The position numbers were made by a program, and so were the translations under genes. From assembly GCA_964570285.1 (NCBI GenBank), contig CAZMXP010000025.1, positions 5,626 to 69,625 of the forward strand: a stretch of DNA of 64,000 nt. The letters run 5' to 3'. The notes below the pieces were generated by a model. The model was not told the DNA's origin. It did not search any database and saw nothing but the letters and a program-made list of their open reading frames with translations. Source of the DNA: CAZMXP01 sp964570285 (lineage in GTDB: Bacteria; Planctomycetota; PLA2). Of this stretch, positions 1 through 8,815 are shown one piece after another. How positions within the stretch are numbered: the first letter of the stretch is position 1; each line of letters opens with the position of its first letter.

Positions 1-497
1 TCCGCTTGGGCGAGCCATCCGACCTCGAAGGCGGCACGCGCGGCCTCCGCGTAGCTGTCGGCGGCGCCGGTCAACTCGCCCAGCAGCGCCGCGATCGCGG
101 CTCTCTCGAAACCGTCCGCGCGCTGCAACAGCGCGCGGATGCCGTCGATCGCGTTCTCGCGTGCCAGTCGATGGGCCTCGCGCACCAGCGAACGGGGCGG
201 CACGCCGCGCCTCGCCGCGATGTACTCTTGAAGCCGCGCGTCCCCGCTCGCCTCGGCGACGCGCACGGCGGCGGCGTACTGCCCCTCGGCGCAGACGAGA
301 TCGGCCAGCAGCCACAGATCGAACCGCCCCGAGCCCACGAGGGCGCTGAAGCCCACCTCGTCGCCGGCCGCCACGAGGGCGATCGCGCGGGAAGCCGCTT
401 CAGGAAACGACCCGATCTCCTCCTCGCCCTCCGCGCGCAGCGCGGGGGCGAGGAGGAGGAGCCACAGCAGCGTGCGAGCCGCCGGTCCGGAGATCAG
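1..497 (-). CDS. Exported protein of unknown function, 3' end off the left edge
   Basis: The minus strand is open from about 497 to the window edge and reads as a signal peptide (ARTLLWLLLLAPALRAEGEE) followed by an alanine-rich helical protein with TPR/HEAT-like character (for example LWLLADLVCAEGQYAAAVRVAEASG cut into shorter helices, and IDGIRALLQRA). There is no ATG, GTG or TTG in frame near the signal peptide. The only sensible start is a CTG at 497-495 that overlaps the TGA of the upstream gene (CTGA), mirroring the ATGA overlaps used all over this window. Alanine-rich codon use and the clear export signal make it a real gene although it lacks a standard start. Function unknown. Confidence 0.65.
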   Translation of the reverse strand, partial: MISGPAARTLLWLLLLAPALRAEGEEEIGSFPEAASRAIALVAAGDEVGFSALVGSGRFDLWLLADLVCAEGQYAAAVRVAEASGDARLQEYIAARRGVPPRSLVREAHRLARENAIDGIRALLQRADGFERAAIAALLGELTGAADSYAEAARAAFEVGWLAQA

Positions 498-865
498 AGG
501 GTGGAGGAGTCGGTCAGGGAGTTGGTCCCGTCCGATGCCGTCGAGCCCGTCGCGGAGGCGACCCCGCCTGCGATCGTCGAGCCCTGAACCCAGGGGCCGT
601 AGGCGTTGTTCTTGAAGACCGACATCTGGACCTGCGTGACATCGGAGACGTTGGGATCGGCGCTCGCCTTGTGGGCGTTGGGGCCCACCTGCGGGACGGG
701 GAGTTCCGGCGGCGACAGAGGGCTCCACGTTCCGTTGACCTTGTACTGGTACTTCACCTTCGTGACGGAGCTCGAATTGTCGGTGTAGCTGAACTTGCTG
801 AAGGTCGTTCCGCCCGCAAGCCTCTCGCCCTTGTCGTGCCTCTTCTTCTGCGGCTGATTGGCCAT
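494..865 (-). CDS. Small hydrophilic protein of unknown function
   Basis: A 123-residue protein with a charged N-terminus (MANQPQKKRHDKGERL) and then a Thr/Ser/Asn/Val-rich body that looks like a beta-sandwich (FSKFSYTDNSSSVTKVKYQY, later VTQVQMSVFKNN). No signal peptide and no recognisable family motif. The ATG at 865 is preceded by a strong Shine-Dalgarno AGGAGAACGG. Its TGA overlaps the CTG start proposed for the next gene, so the two are probably co-transcribed. The upstream papain-like protease gene is on the same strand 67 bp away and could share the transcript. I do not recognise the family. Confidence 0.6.
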   Translation of the reverse strand: MANQPQKKRHDKGERLAGGTTFSKFSYTDNSSSVTKVKYQYKVNGTWSPLSPPELPVPQVGPNAHKASADPNVSDVTQVQMSVFKNNAYGPWVQGSTIAGGVASATGSTASDGTNSLTDSSTL

Positions 866-932
866 CGTTTCCGTTCTCCTTGTTGCTAGGGTCCATCCTC
901 TTCGCGCGGACCTGCTCCGCGTCCGGTTCGTG

Positions 933-1700
933 TCATACGGCGCGGCGGATCGTCCAGAGCGAGTCCGCCCAGTCGGGATTCAATGCGTACGCGTACGGAA
1001 GGGTCCCGTAGCCCTTCTGGCCCCACGTCTCGCCGTGGGAGTTGCGCACGAGGAACCGCTCGCGGGCATCGTCGTATCCGACGAGCAGCATCGCGTGCCC
1101 GCCGCTCGGGGCCTCCTTCGTGGGGTCGGGTACCGCGAGATTCCCGTCCATCGGCAGCGCCTGCCGATCGTCACTGTAGTAGAGCACGAGCGCGATCGTG
1201 ACCGGGTAGCCGTCGGCGAGACAGTGCTTCAGGTGCTTGAGATCCTGCTTCACCTTCAGGTAGCTCACCGTGTGGTGCTCCTTCGCGGCGGCATAGCAGG
1301 GATCCGGCGGACGCTCCGCGAACCTCTTCTCCACGTACGGCCACTGCGACTCCTCGCAGACGCCCGTCCGGCGCACCGTCTTCATGCCGTCGCGCATGTA
1401 GACCGGCGCGTTGTCATCCACCTTGCCCTCGATCGCGCGCTCGTTGTAGTAGACGAAGAGCCGCGACGGCTCGAGGGCCTTCGGAACGCGCTCGCGGATG
1501 AGCATCAACTGGTAGGCCGCGCAGATCGCCTGCGCCGTACAGGAGTTGAGCCCCCCCTGCTCCCAGACCGGCCAGTCGGCGGGGCGCAGGTCCACGGCGC
1601 GCGGGAACTTGATCCCGGCGACACGCGGCGGCGTGTAGTGCTGGTCGCGGGGGTCTGCGACCTCGCGGGCGACTCCGTGGCGCACTTTGCGGTGCGACAA
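933..1700 (-). CDS. Papain-like (C1A) cysteine protease
   Basis: 255 residues with the C1 papain order of catalytic motifs: the Gln/Cys segment QGGLNSCTAQAICAAYQ near residue 50, the His segment GGHAMLLVGYDD near 200, and the Asn segment VRNSHGETWGQKGYG near 220. These correspond to Gln, Cys, His and Asn of papain; the usual oxyanion-Gln region is present as EQGGLNSC. The start is a TTG at 1700, chosen because AAAGGAG lies 8 bases upstream and no ATG fits. There is no long pro-domain and no signal peptide, so it resembles the short bacterial C1 peptidases, likely cytoplasmic or exported by another route. Substrate unknown. Confidence 0.85.
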   Translation of the reverse strand: MSHRKVRHGVAREVADPRDQHYTPPRVAGIKFPRAVDLRPADWPVWEQGGLNSCTAQAICAAYQLMLIRERVPKALEPSRLFVYYNERAIEGKVDDNAPVYMRDGMKTVRRTGVCEESQWPYVEKRFAERPPDPCYAAAKEHHTVSYLKVKQDLKHLKHCLADGYPVTIALVLYYSDDRQALPMDGNLAVPDPTKEAPSGGHAMLLVGYDDARERFLVRNSHGETWGQKGYGTLPYAYALNPDWADSLWTIRRAV

Positions 1701-1788
1701 CCGTCACGCTCCTTTCCGCCTGCAGCCTTCCCCCGAACCCCCATCCAACGCGAATTGGCCGCATTTGGCAAGCCAAAACCGGAAAGGC

Positions 1789-2589
1789 TTACCGGCCGTC
1801 GGGGGCTCCTTCGAACTCGACGGCGGCCTTCTCCCACAGCACGCGCCCCTCCATGCCGCCCGCCACCGTGACGGTCTGGCCGCTGACATGGCGCGCCGCG
1901 AGCGGCGACGAGAGCCAGACCGCGGCGCGGGCGATGTCGTCGGCGCGCGCGATCTGGCGCAGCGGCATCGTGCGCACGACGCGCGCCACGGACTCGGGGT
2001 CTTGCAACGACGGCCGCGGCACGTGCGTCGCCGTCCATCCGGGCTCAAGCAGGTTGACGCGCCCGCGCGGGTCGATCTCGACGATCTCGTTTTTCAGTGT
2101 CAGCATGAGTCCCGAGAGCGCCGCCTTCGACGCGGCGTAGTCGGCCCAACCGCGCTCGCCGAAGCGGCCCGCCGTCGAGCCGATGAACAGCAGGCTCGAG
2201 CCGCGCCCGTCCTCGCGCGCCGCCAATTGCGCGAGGAAGGCGCGCGCGGTCCAGATCGAGCCGAGCAGGTTCACCTCGATGGTCTCGCGGATGCGTTCGT
2301 CGTCGCTCTCCTTGAGCCGCTCGCCCTCGCACGCGCGCACGCCCGCGTTGGCGATGCAGACGTCGAGGCGGCCGAAGCGCTCGCGCGCCTCCTCGACCGC
2401 CGCCGCGACCGCGCGCGAGTCCCGGAGATCGGCGACCACCTCGAACGCGCCGGGGCGCGCGCCGCCGGGCCGGCGCCCGTGCCACGCGACCTGCGCCCCC
2501 TCGCCCTCGAACGCGAGCGCGATCGCGCGCCCGATGCCTCCCGCGGCGCCGGTGACGAGAACAGCCATCCCGCCGAGACCGAGGTCCAT
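1789..2589 (-). CDS. SDR-family NAD(P)-dependent oxidoreductase
   Basis: 266 residues, the usual length of a classical short-chain dehydrogenase. The Rossmann glycine motif TGAAGGIGRAIA is at residues 14-25, NAG (IANAGVRA) sits near 88, the catalytic Ser region is FIGSTAG and the Tyr-Lys pair is YAASK near 163. A C-terminal LEPGWTATHV segment matches the PG motif after the active site. It is a single-domain enzyme; the substrate cannot be read from sequence. It is transcribed away from the lipoprotein gene at 2661, leaving a 71-bp divergent promoter region. Confidence 0.9.
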   Translation of the reverse strand: MDLGLGGMAVLVTGAAGGIGRAIALAFEGEGAQVAWHGRRPGGARPGAFEVVADLRDSRAVAAAVEEARERFGRLDVCIANAGVRACEGERLKESDDERIRETIEVNLLGSIWTARAFLAQLAAREDGRGSSLLFIGSTAGRFGERGWADYAASKAALSGLMLTLKNEIVEIDPRGRVNLLEPGWTATHVPRPSLQDPESVARVVRTMPLRQIARADDIARAAVWLSSPLAARHVSGQTVTVAGGMEGRVLWEKAAVEFEGAPDGR

Positions 2590-2660
2590 GCGGCTTGTGA
2601 GTCTACCCTATGGACATGGGGCGGAAGGGGGTGCTAGGGTTGCCCCACAGGAGGGCTCCG

Positions 2661-4631
2661 ATGGCCGCACGCGTTTCCGGGATGTGTCGTCTTCTGGTCC
2701 TGCTCGCGCTGTTCGGCGCATGCAACGGCTCGAACCGTGCGGCAATTCCGCAGGGTCTCTCCACGACGACCGCGCAGGGATTTGTCGTGCAGGTCAATCC
2801 GGTGTTCCTGGTCCCGGATCTCGCCAGTGCGCCCGCGGGCGCGGTGCCGGTCGCCGGCGCCGAACTCAAGGTCTTCGACCTCCAGGGCGAACTCCTCGCC
2901 ACGGCGACCGCCGACGCGACCGGAGCCTTCGTGATCCCCGACCTGCCCTCGGGGTTCCTCAGCATCGAGGCGCGCGTCAATCCGGGCTCGGTCGATCCCG
3001 ATGTCACCGCCGAAGTGACCGGCTATCCGGGTGCGGTGATCGATGTCGGGGCCGCGCCGGCGATCTCGCGCGACCAGGCGATCCAGCTCGCGCAGGCGAA
3101 CTGGGACGCGAGCATGTTCGTTACGGGCTCGCTGCAGCCGATCCGCGCGGGAACCACGGTACAGCCGACCGACATCGACCCCATCCAGGATCCCGCCCGC
3201 GCCCGCACGCTCGCGTCCGACGAATGGCTCTTCTATGTCAATGTCGCGCCGGACTCCGCCTATGCGGGATTGTGCAAGTACGTGTTCGTCGATGCGGCGA
3301 CGGGTGCCGTGTCCGTCATCGATGACGCCTCGTGGCCGCCGACGATCGGTGGCGTCATGCTGTGGGCGGTCGACCGGACCTACATCCGGTTCACCGGCAT
3401 CGACCTCGAGGCCACGCCGCCCGACGGCAGGCCCGACAGCGCGACGCCCTCCCCCGAGGTCGTCCAGCTCCCCCCCGAACCCCCCCTGACCGACCCGGTC
3501 GAGGGGATCCCTCATCTCGACCTTCCCTCCCTCGCCGGGCACAACGTCGATCCGGCGAGCATCTTCACGATCACCTGGTGGGCCTCGCCGGAGCTCTACC
3601 GGTTCAACGACGTCGACCGCATGGAGTCGCTCTACAAGAGGGCGGGCATTCCCGATGCGAACCGCACGCTCGTGATCTCCCATGTCGGGGGGGCCGCGGG
3701 GGGGCTGCCGCAGTACCTCGCCGACCTGGCCCAGCACAACGCCGCGATCGCGCAGCGGCTCCAGTCGGGGCTCCACTCCACGCTGATCGTCTACATCTGC
3801 GACCACGGCAGCGGCAGCCAGTTCTGCGACGCGAAGGACCGGAGCGCCGAGAAGTACAACTACCGCTCGGCCAGCGAGCTGCAGCTGGAGACCACCTTGG
3901 CCTGCCGCGTGCGCGTGATCTTCGACTTCTGCTTCGCCGAGGGCGTCGGCCGGCCTCTCGCGGCGATCTTCGATGCGATCCCGCAGAAGGACCGCTTCGA
4001 CTACGCGATCTACTGCGCGTGCAAGGACGACGAGTTCACCTACTCGATCCCGACATGGCTGAGCGGGGTGACGTTGACGGTCGTCGCGGACGGCGGGCGC
4101 TTCACGACCAACGTGCTCAAGTTCGCGCAGATCCAGAACGGCGACATCACGGGTCTCCAGGATCCGACGGGCACGAAGATCCGCGACGAGCTTTCGTCGC
4201 TCTTCGGCACGATCAGCCCGTTTGTCCCGAACCAGTTCTTCCACCCGGTCGTCTTCATCAAGCCCAACGAGCCCGACCGCTGCAAGCAGGCCCCTCCGCC
4301 GCCGCCGCCCGCGCCGATCACGGCGACCCCTACGCCGATCAACTTCTCGCACACCGTCGGCGTCAGCCCCTGCCCCCAGAACATCGGCAGCGTGCTGCTG
4401 CGGAACACCTCCGGGACGAACATCGGGTGGTCCTTCTCGCCGGACAACCCCGCGATCGAGGCGGTACCCCCCGGCGGAACGCTTCCGATCGGCGGCACGA
4501 CCACCGTCGGCCTCCGCTTCAACTGCGCCCAGGCGACGTCGTTCCAGACGATGGTCCACTTCATCGCCTCCGGCAACGGCGTCTCCGGCGAGGCCGTCGT
4601 GGACGTGAACGCGACGATCTCGGGGCCGTGA
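2661..4631 (+). CDS. Lipoprotein with clan-CD (caspase/legumain-like) peptidase domain
   Basis: The ATG at 2661 follows CAGGAGG and gives a lipoprotein signal (LLVLLALFGAC), so the protein is probably anchored outside the cytoplasm. Residues about 55-100 look like a carboxypeptidase-regulatory-type beta domain (AELKVFDLQGELLATATADA). The central region has the two hallmarks of clan CD cysteine peptidases: hydrophobic strand then HG (STLIVYICDHGSG) and hydrophobic strand then DxC (VRVIFDFCFAEG). A proline run (APPPPPPAP) leads to a C-terminal Ig-like domain of the kind found in secreted anchor proteins (NIGSVLLRNTSGTNIGWSF). Clan membership is inferred from motifs only; specificity is unknown. 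Followed after 15 bp by the HEAT/toroid gene, probably an operon. Confidence 0.75.
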   Translation: MAARVSGMCRLLVLLALFGACNGSNRAAIPQGLSTTTAQGFVVQVNPVFLVPDLASAPAGAVPVAGAELKVFDLQGELLATATADATGAFVIPDLPSGFLSIEARVNPGSVDPDVTAEVTGYPGAVIDVGAAPAISRDQAIQLAQANWDASMFVTGSLQPIRAGTTVQPTDIDPIQDPARARTLASDEWLFYVNVAPDSAYAGLCKYVFVDAATGAVSVIDDASWPPTIGGVMLWAVDRTYIRFTGIDLEATPPDGRPDSATPSPEVVQLPPEPPLTDPVEGIPHLDLPSLAGHNVDPASIFTITWWASPELYRFNDVDRMESLYKRAGIPDANRTLVISHVGGAAGGLPQYLADLAQHNAAIAQRLQSGLHSTLIVYICDHGSGSQFCDAKDRSAEKYNYRSASELQLETTLACRVRVIFDFCFAEGVGRPLAAIFDAIPQKDRFDYAIYCACKDDEFTYSIPTWLSGVTLTVVADGGRFTTNVLKFAQIQNGDITGLQDPTGTKIRDELSSLFGTISPFVPNQFFHPVVFIKPNEPDRCKQAPPPPPPAPITATPTPINFSHTVGVSPCPQNIGSVLLRNTSGTNIGWSFSPDNPAIEAVPPGGTLPIGGTTTVGLRFNCAQATSFQTMVHFIASGNGVSGEAVVDVNATISGP

Positions 4632-4646
4632 CCGGGCGCGCGGCCG

Positions 4647-7121
4647 ATGCGGGCGTTGCCGCCGCTGTTGCTCCTGCTGCTGCTCGCGCCCCGTCTCCGG
4701 GCGGATGACCTGGATGCCGCGGCGAGACTGCTCCGAAGCTCGAAGCCCGAGGACCTCGTCAAGGGGGCGCATCTCTGCCGCAAGCTCGGGCGCGGGGCCG
4801 CGAGGCTCGCCCCGGCGCTGGCGGGAAAGCTCGGCCACGCGAACGAGGACGTCCAGATGGCGGCAGACCGCGCCCTGCAAGCGATCGGGTGCGTCGCGTT
4901 CGACGCGTTGGTCCCCATCCTCACCCGCTCGGATGCCCATGTGCGCCTCCTCGCGGCGTCGCTGCTCGCGGGCTACTCCGCCTCGATGGAACGTGTCGAG
5001 GCCCATGCGGTTCGCCTCGTCGCGGCCCTCCGGGACAACGACCTCCAGGTCCGGGCGAAGATCTCGCCCGTCTTCTTGAAGTTCTCGCCTGACGCGGCCC
5101 CGGCGCTCCTCGCCGCATTTCCTTCCGACGACGCGTCCGTCAGGGAGACCGCGGCGCGCGCGGTGGCGCGCCACTTCAGGCCGGGAGAGCTCGCCGAGCA
5201 GGCGAAGGCGGAGGATTGGGCGCGGCGCGACGCCGCGGCGCGCGCGTTGGGCTGGATCGGGGATCCAGAGGGCGCGGTCCCGCTCACGAGGCTGCTTGCC
5301 GATCCGCACGAGCAGGTGCGGATCTCGGCGGCGAGGTCGATCGGCAGGCTGCGCCCCGATCCGGCGCTCGTCCTCGGTCCGCTTCGGGCGGCCCTCGAGG
5401 ATCCCGAGCCCCCCGTTCGCTTCGCCTGTGCCGACGCCCTCGCCGCGCTCGGGGAGGCGGCGAGGGACCTGTCCCGGGAGGATCTCGCAGCTGGCAATCC
5501 GGTGCGGCGCGGAGGTGCCGCCCGCGTGCTCGCCCGGCTCGGCGGGTCGGAGGAGGCGATTCGCGCCGCCCTCGCCGACCCGACCGCCGAGGTGCGCGCC
5601 GAAGTCGCCCGCGCCCTCGTGGCGAGCCCCTTCCCCGGACACGAGGTCGTCGCCGCGCTGCATGGCCTGCTGCGCGACGAGAGCGCTCGGGTGCGCGCGG
5701 GCGCCGCGCACGCCCTCAGCCTGCTCGAGTGTCACATGGCCGATGTCCTGCCCATCCTCCTTCAGCTTCCGGCGGACGACGTGACGACCGAGGCGCTCGC
5801 GGTCCATGGCTGGAGGTCTGGCCCCGCGGTCCGGCGGCTGATCGACTCGCTGAAGGACGGCAGTCCTCGGCTGCGGCGCGCGGCGGTCAACACACTCGTC
5901 GCGATCCGGAGCGACCCCGCCCCCGACCTTGCGGGCGCATGGCGGACGCTCCTTGCGTTGCCCGACGATGTGCGGGCGGCGGCGCACTTGGCGAGAAAGT
6001 GGCTCGTGGCGCAGCAGACCGAAACGGGAGGCTGGAACTCGGCCGCGCACGGCGGGCTTCCCGCCTATGATGTCGGCGTCACGGCGCTGGCGCTGCTCGC
6101 GCTCCGGGCCGCGGGGCCCGAGGCGCCCGAGGCCGTCTCCCGCGCGCGTGCGTTCCTCGGATCCCGGCAGGACGAGAGCGGGTGGCTTGCCCCCCCGGTG
6201 CACAATCGCATCTGCCAGCACAGCATCGCCACATGGGCGCTCGCGGAGGCGCTGCTGCTCGCGCCGGACCGGACGCTGAGGGAAGTCGTGCGCAAGGCGG
6301 TCGGCGTGCTCGAGGCGTCCCGCAATCCCCACCTCGGCTGGCGCTACGAGCCGCGCGGCGGCGAGAACGACACGCACGAGACCGTCTGGGCGCTCTGCGC
6401 GCTCCGCTTCGCCGCGCTGGCAAGTGTCTCAGTGGATCCGCAAGCGGCGGCGGGCGGCCTCTCATGGCTGGACAAGATGACCGATCCCGAATTCGGCCAG
6501 GTCGGCTACAACATGCCGGGTAGCGGCGTGGCCCGTCTCAGGGTTCCCGGTGCGCCGACAACGGAGGTTTACAAGGGCCGGGAGCAGCCCAGCTTCTTCG
6601 GCTTCCCGAGCTTCGAGACGGCGCCATCCCAGGCATTGACAGCGGCAGCCGTCTGGTGCTGCGCTCTGCTGCGCGAGCCGGACGCCGAGGGCATCCGAGC
6701 CAAGGGGCGGGGCCTTCTCATCGCGAAGATGCCTGACTGGGATCTGCCCGCCGGGAAGATCGACCTGTACTACTGGCACTGGGGTGCCCTCGCGCTCGCC
6801 GTCCCCGCGTCGGACGACGAGCGGACCTGGTGCGCGGACTTGCGAACCGCGCTGCTCTCGTCCCAGACCGCGAACGGGTCTTGGGAACCCGTCGACGTGT
6901 GGGGATCCGTCGGCGGCCGCGTCTATTCGACGGCGATGGCCACCCTCGCGCTGCTCGGTGCGAGCCGCTATCCCGCGTCCGTCCACTCGGGGAGCGCTCC
7001 GCCGGCCGCGCCGGTGGCGGAGATCGATGGCGCCCTTGAAAAGGTCAAGCGTGACCTGGACCCCGCGGTCCGCTACGCCGCCCAGCGCGCCCTCGCGGGG
7101 CTTGCCCCCTTCGAGGATTGA
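4647..7121 (+). CDS. Exported HEAT-repeat protein with prenyltransferase/squalene-cyclase-like toroid
   Basis: 824 residues. A signal peptide (MRALPPLLLLLLLAPRLRAD) is followed by tandem HEAT-like helices to about residue 440 (repeated units such as DPHEQVRISAARSIGRLRPD and DPTAEVRAEVARALVAS). From about 445 to 770 it switches to alpha/alpha-barrel repeats typical of prenyltransferases and squalene cyclases: ARKWLVAQQTETGGWNSA, ARAFLGSRQDESGWL, LLSSQTANGSWEPVDVWG. A final HEAT unit closes the protein. No DxDD or other cyclase acid motif was seen, so a binding or scaffold role is more likely than catalysis. It sits directly behind the clan-CD lipoprotein. Confidence 0.8.
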   Translation: MRALPPLLLLLLLAPRLRADDLDAAARLLRSSKPEDLVKGAHLCRKLGRGAARLAPALAGKLGHANEDVQMAADRALQAIGCVAFDALVPILTRSDAHVRLLAASLLAGYSASMERVEAHAVRLVAALRDNDLQVRAKISPVFLKFSPDAAPALLAAFPSDDASVRETAARAVARHFRPGELAEQAKAEDWARRDAAARALGWIGDPEGAVPLTRLLADPHEQVRISAARSIGRLRPDPALVLGPLRAALEDPEPPVRFACADALAALGEAARDLSREDLAAGNPVRRGGAARVLARLGGSEEAIRAALADPTAEVRAEVARALVASPFPGHEVVAALHGLLRDESARVRAGAAHALSLLECHMADVLPILLQLPADDVTTEALAVHGWRSGPAVRRLIDSLKDGSPRLRRAAVNTLVAIRSDPAPDLAGAWRTLLALPDDVRAAAHLARKWLVAQQTETGGWNSAAHGGLPAYDVGVTALALLALRAAGPEAPEAVSRARAFLGSRQDESGWLAPPVHNRICQHSIATWALAEALLLAPDRTLREVVRKAVGVLEASRNPHLGWRYEPRGGENDTHETVWALCALRFAALASVSVDPQAAAGGLSWLDKMTDPEFGQVGYNMPGSGVARLRVPGAPTTEVYKGREQPSFFGFPSFETAPSQALTAAAVWCCALLREPDAEGIRAKGRGLLIAKMPDWDLPAGKIDLYYWHWGALALAVPASDDERTWCADLRTALLSSQTANGSWEPVDVWGSVGGRVYSTAMATLALLGASRYPASVHSGSAPPAAPVAEIDGALEKVKRDLDPAVRYAAQRALAGLAPFED

Positions 7122-7142
7122 CGCAGGCGGCCGTGTGGTAGC

Positions 7143-7493
7143 ATGCCTGCGATGCGTGGCTGTGGGCTCCTCCTTGCGCTGGCGGCGTTGGCCGGCGTGC
7201 AGGTGCCCTGGCTGCGGTGCGCCAGCGATTGCCAGGACAAGATCGTGCCGGCGATCGTCGCGCACCAGTGCCACGACCACGAGCACGGCGAGGCGCCCGT
7301 CGAGGAGCCTCGCCACGAGCGGGTCGAGTTCGCCGCGGTCAAGGCCGCGCCCGCGGCACCGACGCTGGATGTCGGCGCGGTCGTGCGGCCGCTGCTCCTG
7401 CCCGCGCCCCTCCCCCGCGCCCCCTCCCTGTCGCCGCTGGCGCCGGAGCATCCGCCGCGGGCGGGTCCGTCCACCGTCGTCCTCCTCCTGTGA
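7143..7493 (+). CDS. Small exported His/Cys-containing protein, head of metal-efflux operon
   Basis: 116 residues beginning with a signal peptide (MRGCGLLLALAALAGVQVPW). The mature part has a possible metal-binding patch, CASDCQDK then HQCHDHEHGE, followed by a long Pro/Ala-rich low-complexity tail. Two in-frame ATGs (7143 and 7152) are possible; the second gives a tidier signal. It lies 42 bp upstream of the TolC-like gene and on the same strand, so I read it as the first gene of the RND efflux operon, with a periplasmic metal-handling role inferred from the His/Cys cluster and its place. No family recognised. Confidence 0.6.
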   Translation: MPAMRGCGLLLALAALAGVQVPWLRCASDCQDKIVPAIVAHQCHDHEHGEAPVEEPRHERVEFAAVKAAPAAPTLDVGAVVRPLLLPAPLPRAPSLSPLAPEHPPRAGPSTVVLLL

Positions 7494-7535
7494 TCGCGCG
7501 GCCTCTTGGTCGTCGCGAACCCACGGGAGGAGTCG

Positions 7536-8813
7536 ATGCAACAGTCCGATGTCCCGCGGCGCGCGGTCGCCCTGCTGCTCCTATGCGCATGCCAGAGCTA
7601 CCGCGCCCAGCCGCTTGAACCGCAAGAGATCCTGAGAACGGTCGAGACCCGCCGCGCGCAGGCGCCGGCGGAGGGGCTCACGCTGCGCGCGTGCGAGGCG
7701 CTGCTGCGCGAGCGCAACCCGCGCGTCGCCGAGGCGCGGGCGGCGCTCGCGGTCGCGCAGGCGCAGGTCGCCGCGGGCACGCCGCTCGCGAATCCCGAAC
7801 TCGACCTGTCGATCTTCGCGGGGCGCGCCGACGGCGTCGACGCGGCGGTGGGCTGGGCGGTCTCGCTCGCGGGCGCGCGCGGGCTTCTGCGCGACCGCAA
7901 CGCGCTCGAGGCCGAGGTCGCGGCGCTCGACGCGGCCGCGGCCGAACGCGAGGAGTACCTCGCGATGCGGCGGGAGTACGCGGCGGTGGCGGTGGCGACC
8001 GCCCGCGCGCGGGCGAGCGAGTCCCTGCTGCAGTCGGCGCGGGCGCTCGTCGAGCTCTCGGACCGTCTCGTCGCGGGCGCGTCCGCGACCGCGCTCGACG
8101 CGCAGGAGGCGCGCATCGAGGCGCTGCGGGCAGAGGCGGCGCATCTCGCCGCCCTCGGGCAGGCCGAGGAGGCGCGGGCCCGGCTCGGCGCGCGCCTCGG
8201 GCTCGACGCGGCGCTCGTCCCCGCCTGCGCGCTCCCGGCCATCCCGGCGGAGGCCGCCGAAGTGCGCCTGATCGAGTCGCACACCGGCCTCGCCGCGCTG
8301 CGCGCGCGCTACGAACTCGCGGAGCAGGAACTCAGGCTCGAGATCGCGCGCCAGTACCCGGCGCTGAGGCTCGGTCCCGCCTACGAGCGCGAGGACGGCA
8401 GCAGCCGCTACGGCCTCGCGCTCGGCATCGAGCTGCCGGTCTTCGACCGGAACCAGGTCGCCATCGCCGCCGCCCGCGCGCGGCGCGAGTCCGTGCGCAC
8501 GGGCTACGAGGCGGAGGTCGAGCGGCGGCTGGCCGCGATCGACGCCGCGCGCCGCCGCATCGCGTCGCGCGCCGCGCGCGAGCGGCTGCTTTCCGGGTCG
8601 ATCGTGCCCGCCGCCGGCGAGGCGCTCGCGCAGGCGCGGCGCTCCCTCGAGGCGGGCTCGATCGACGCGATGCGCCTGCTGCTGCTCGTGCGCGCGTCGC
8701 GGGAGATCGAGCTCGAGTCGTCGGAGGCCGCCGCCGAGCTCGTCGAGGCCTGGTTCGATCTCGCGGAGGCCTGCGGCGCTCCCGTCGTTTCGTTCCCCGA
8801 GGAGGTTCCGTAG
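7536..8813 (+). CDS. TolC-family outer-membrane factor of metal RND efflux
   Basis: About 425 residues, long alpha-helical with the coiled-coil and Ala/Glu/Arg heptads of outer-membrane efflux proteins (EARAALAVAQAQVAAGTPLANPELD, shown here in part as ANPELDLSIFAG; later QARRSLEAGSIDAMRLLLL). A lipobox (LLLLCAC) predicts N-terminal acylation as in CusC/OprM. The start ATG at 7536 is preceded by GGGAGGAG and places the lipobox about 20 residues in. It forms the trans-envelope duct for the adaptor and pump encoded next; the stop is 2 bases before the adaptor start. Confidence 0.85.
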   Translation: MQQSDVPRRAVALLLLCACQSYRAQPLEPQEILRTVETRRAQAPAEGLTLRACEALLRERNPRVAEARAALAVAQAQVAAGTPLANPELDLSIFAGRADGVDAAVGWAVSLAGARGLLRDRNALEAEVAALDAAAAEREEYLAMRREYAAVAVATARARASESLLQSARALVELSDRLVAGASATALDAQEARIEALRAEAAHLAALGQAEEARARLGARLGLDAALVPACALPAIPAEAAEVRLIESHTGLAALRARYELAEQELRLEIARQYPALRLGPAYEREDGSSRYGLALGIELPVFDRNQVAIAAARARRESVRTGYEAEVERRLAAIDAARRRIASRAARERLLSGSIVPAAGEALAQARRSLEAGSIDAMRLLLLVRASREIELESSEAAAELVEAWFDLAEACGAPVVSFPEEVP

Positions 8814-8815
8814 TC

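Noticed and set aside
4647..7121. A squalene-hopene or terpene cyclase call
   Set aside because: Toroid repeats are there but no DxDD motif; the HEAT half and signal peptide speak for a scaffold.
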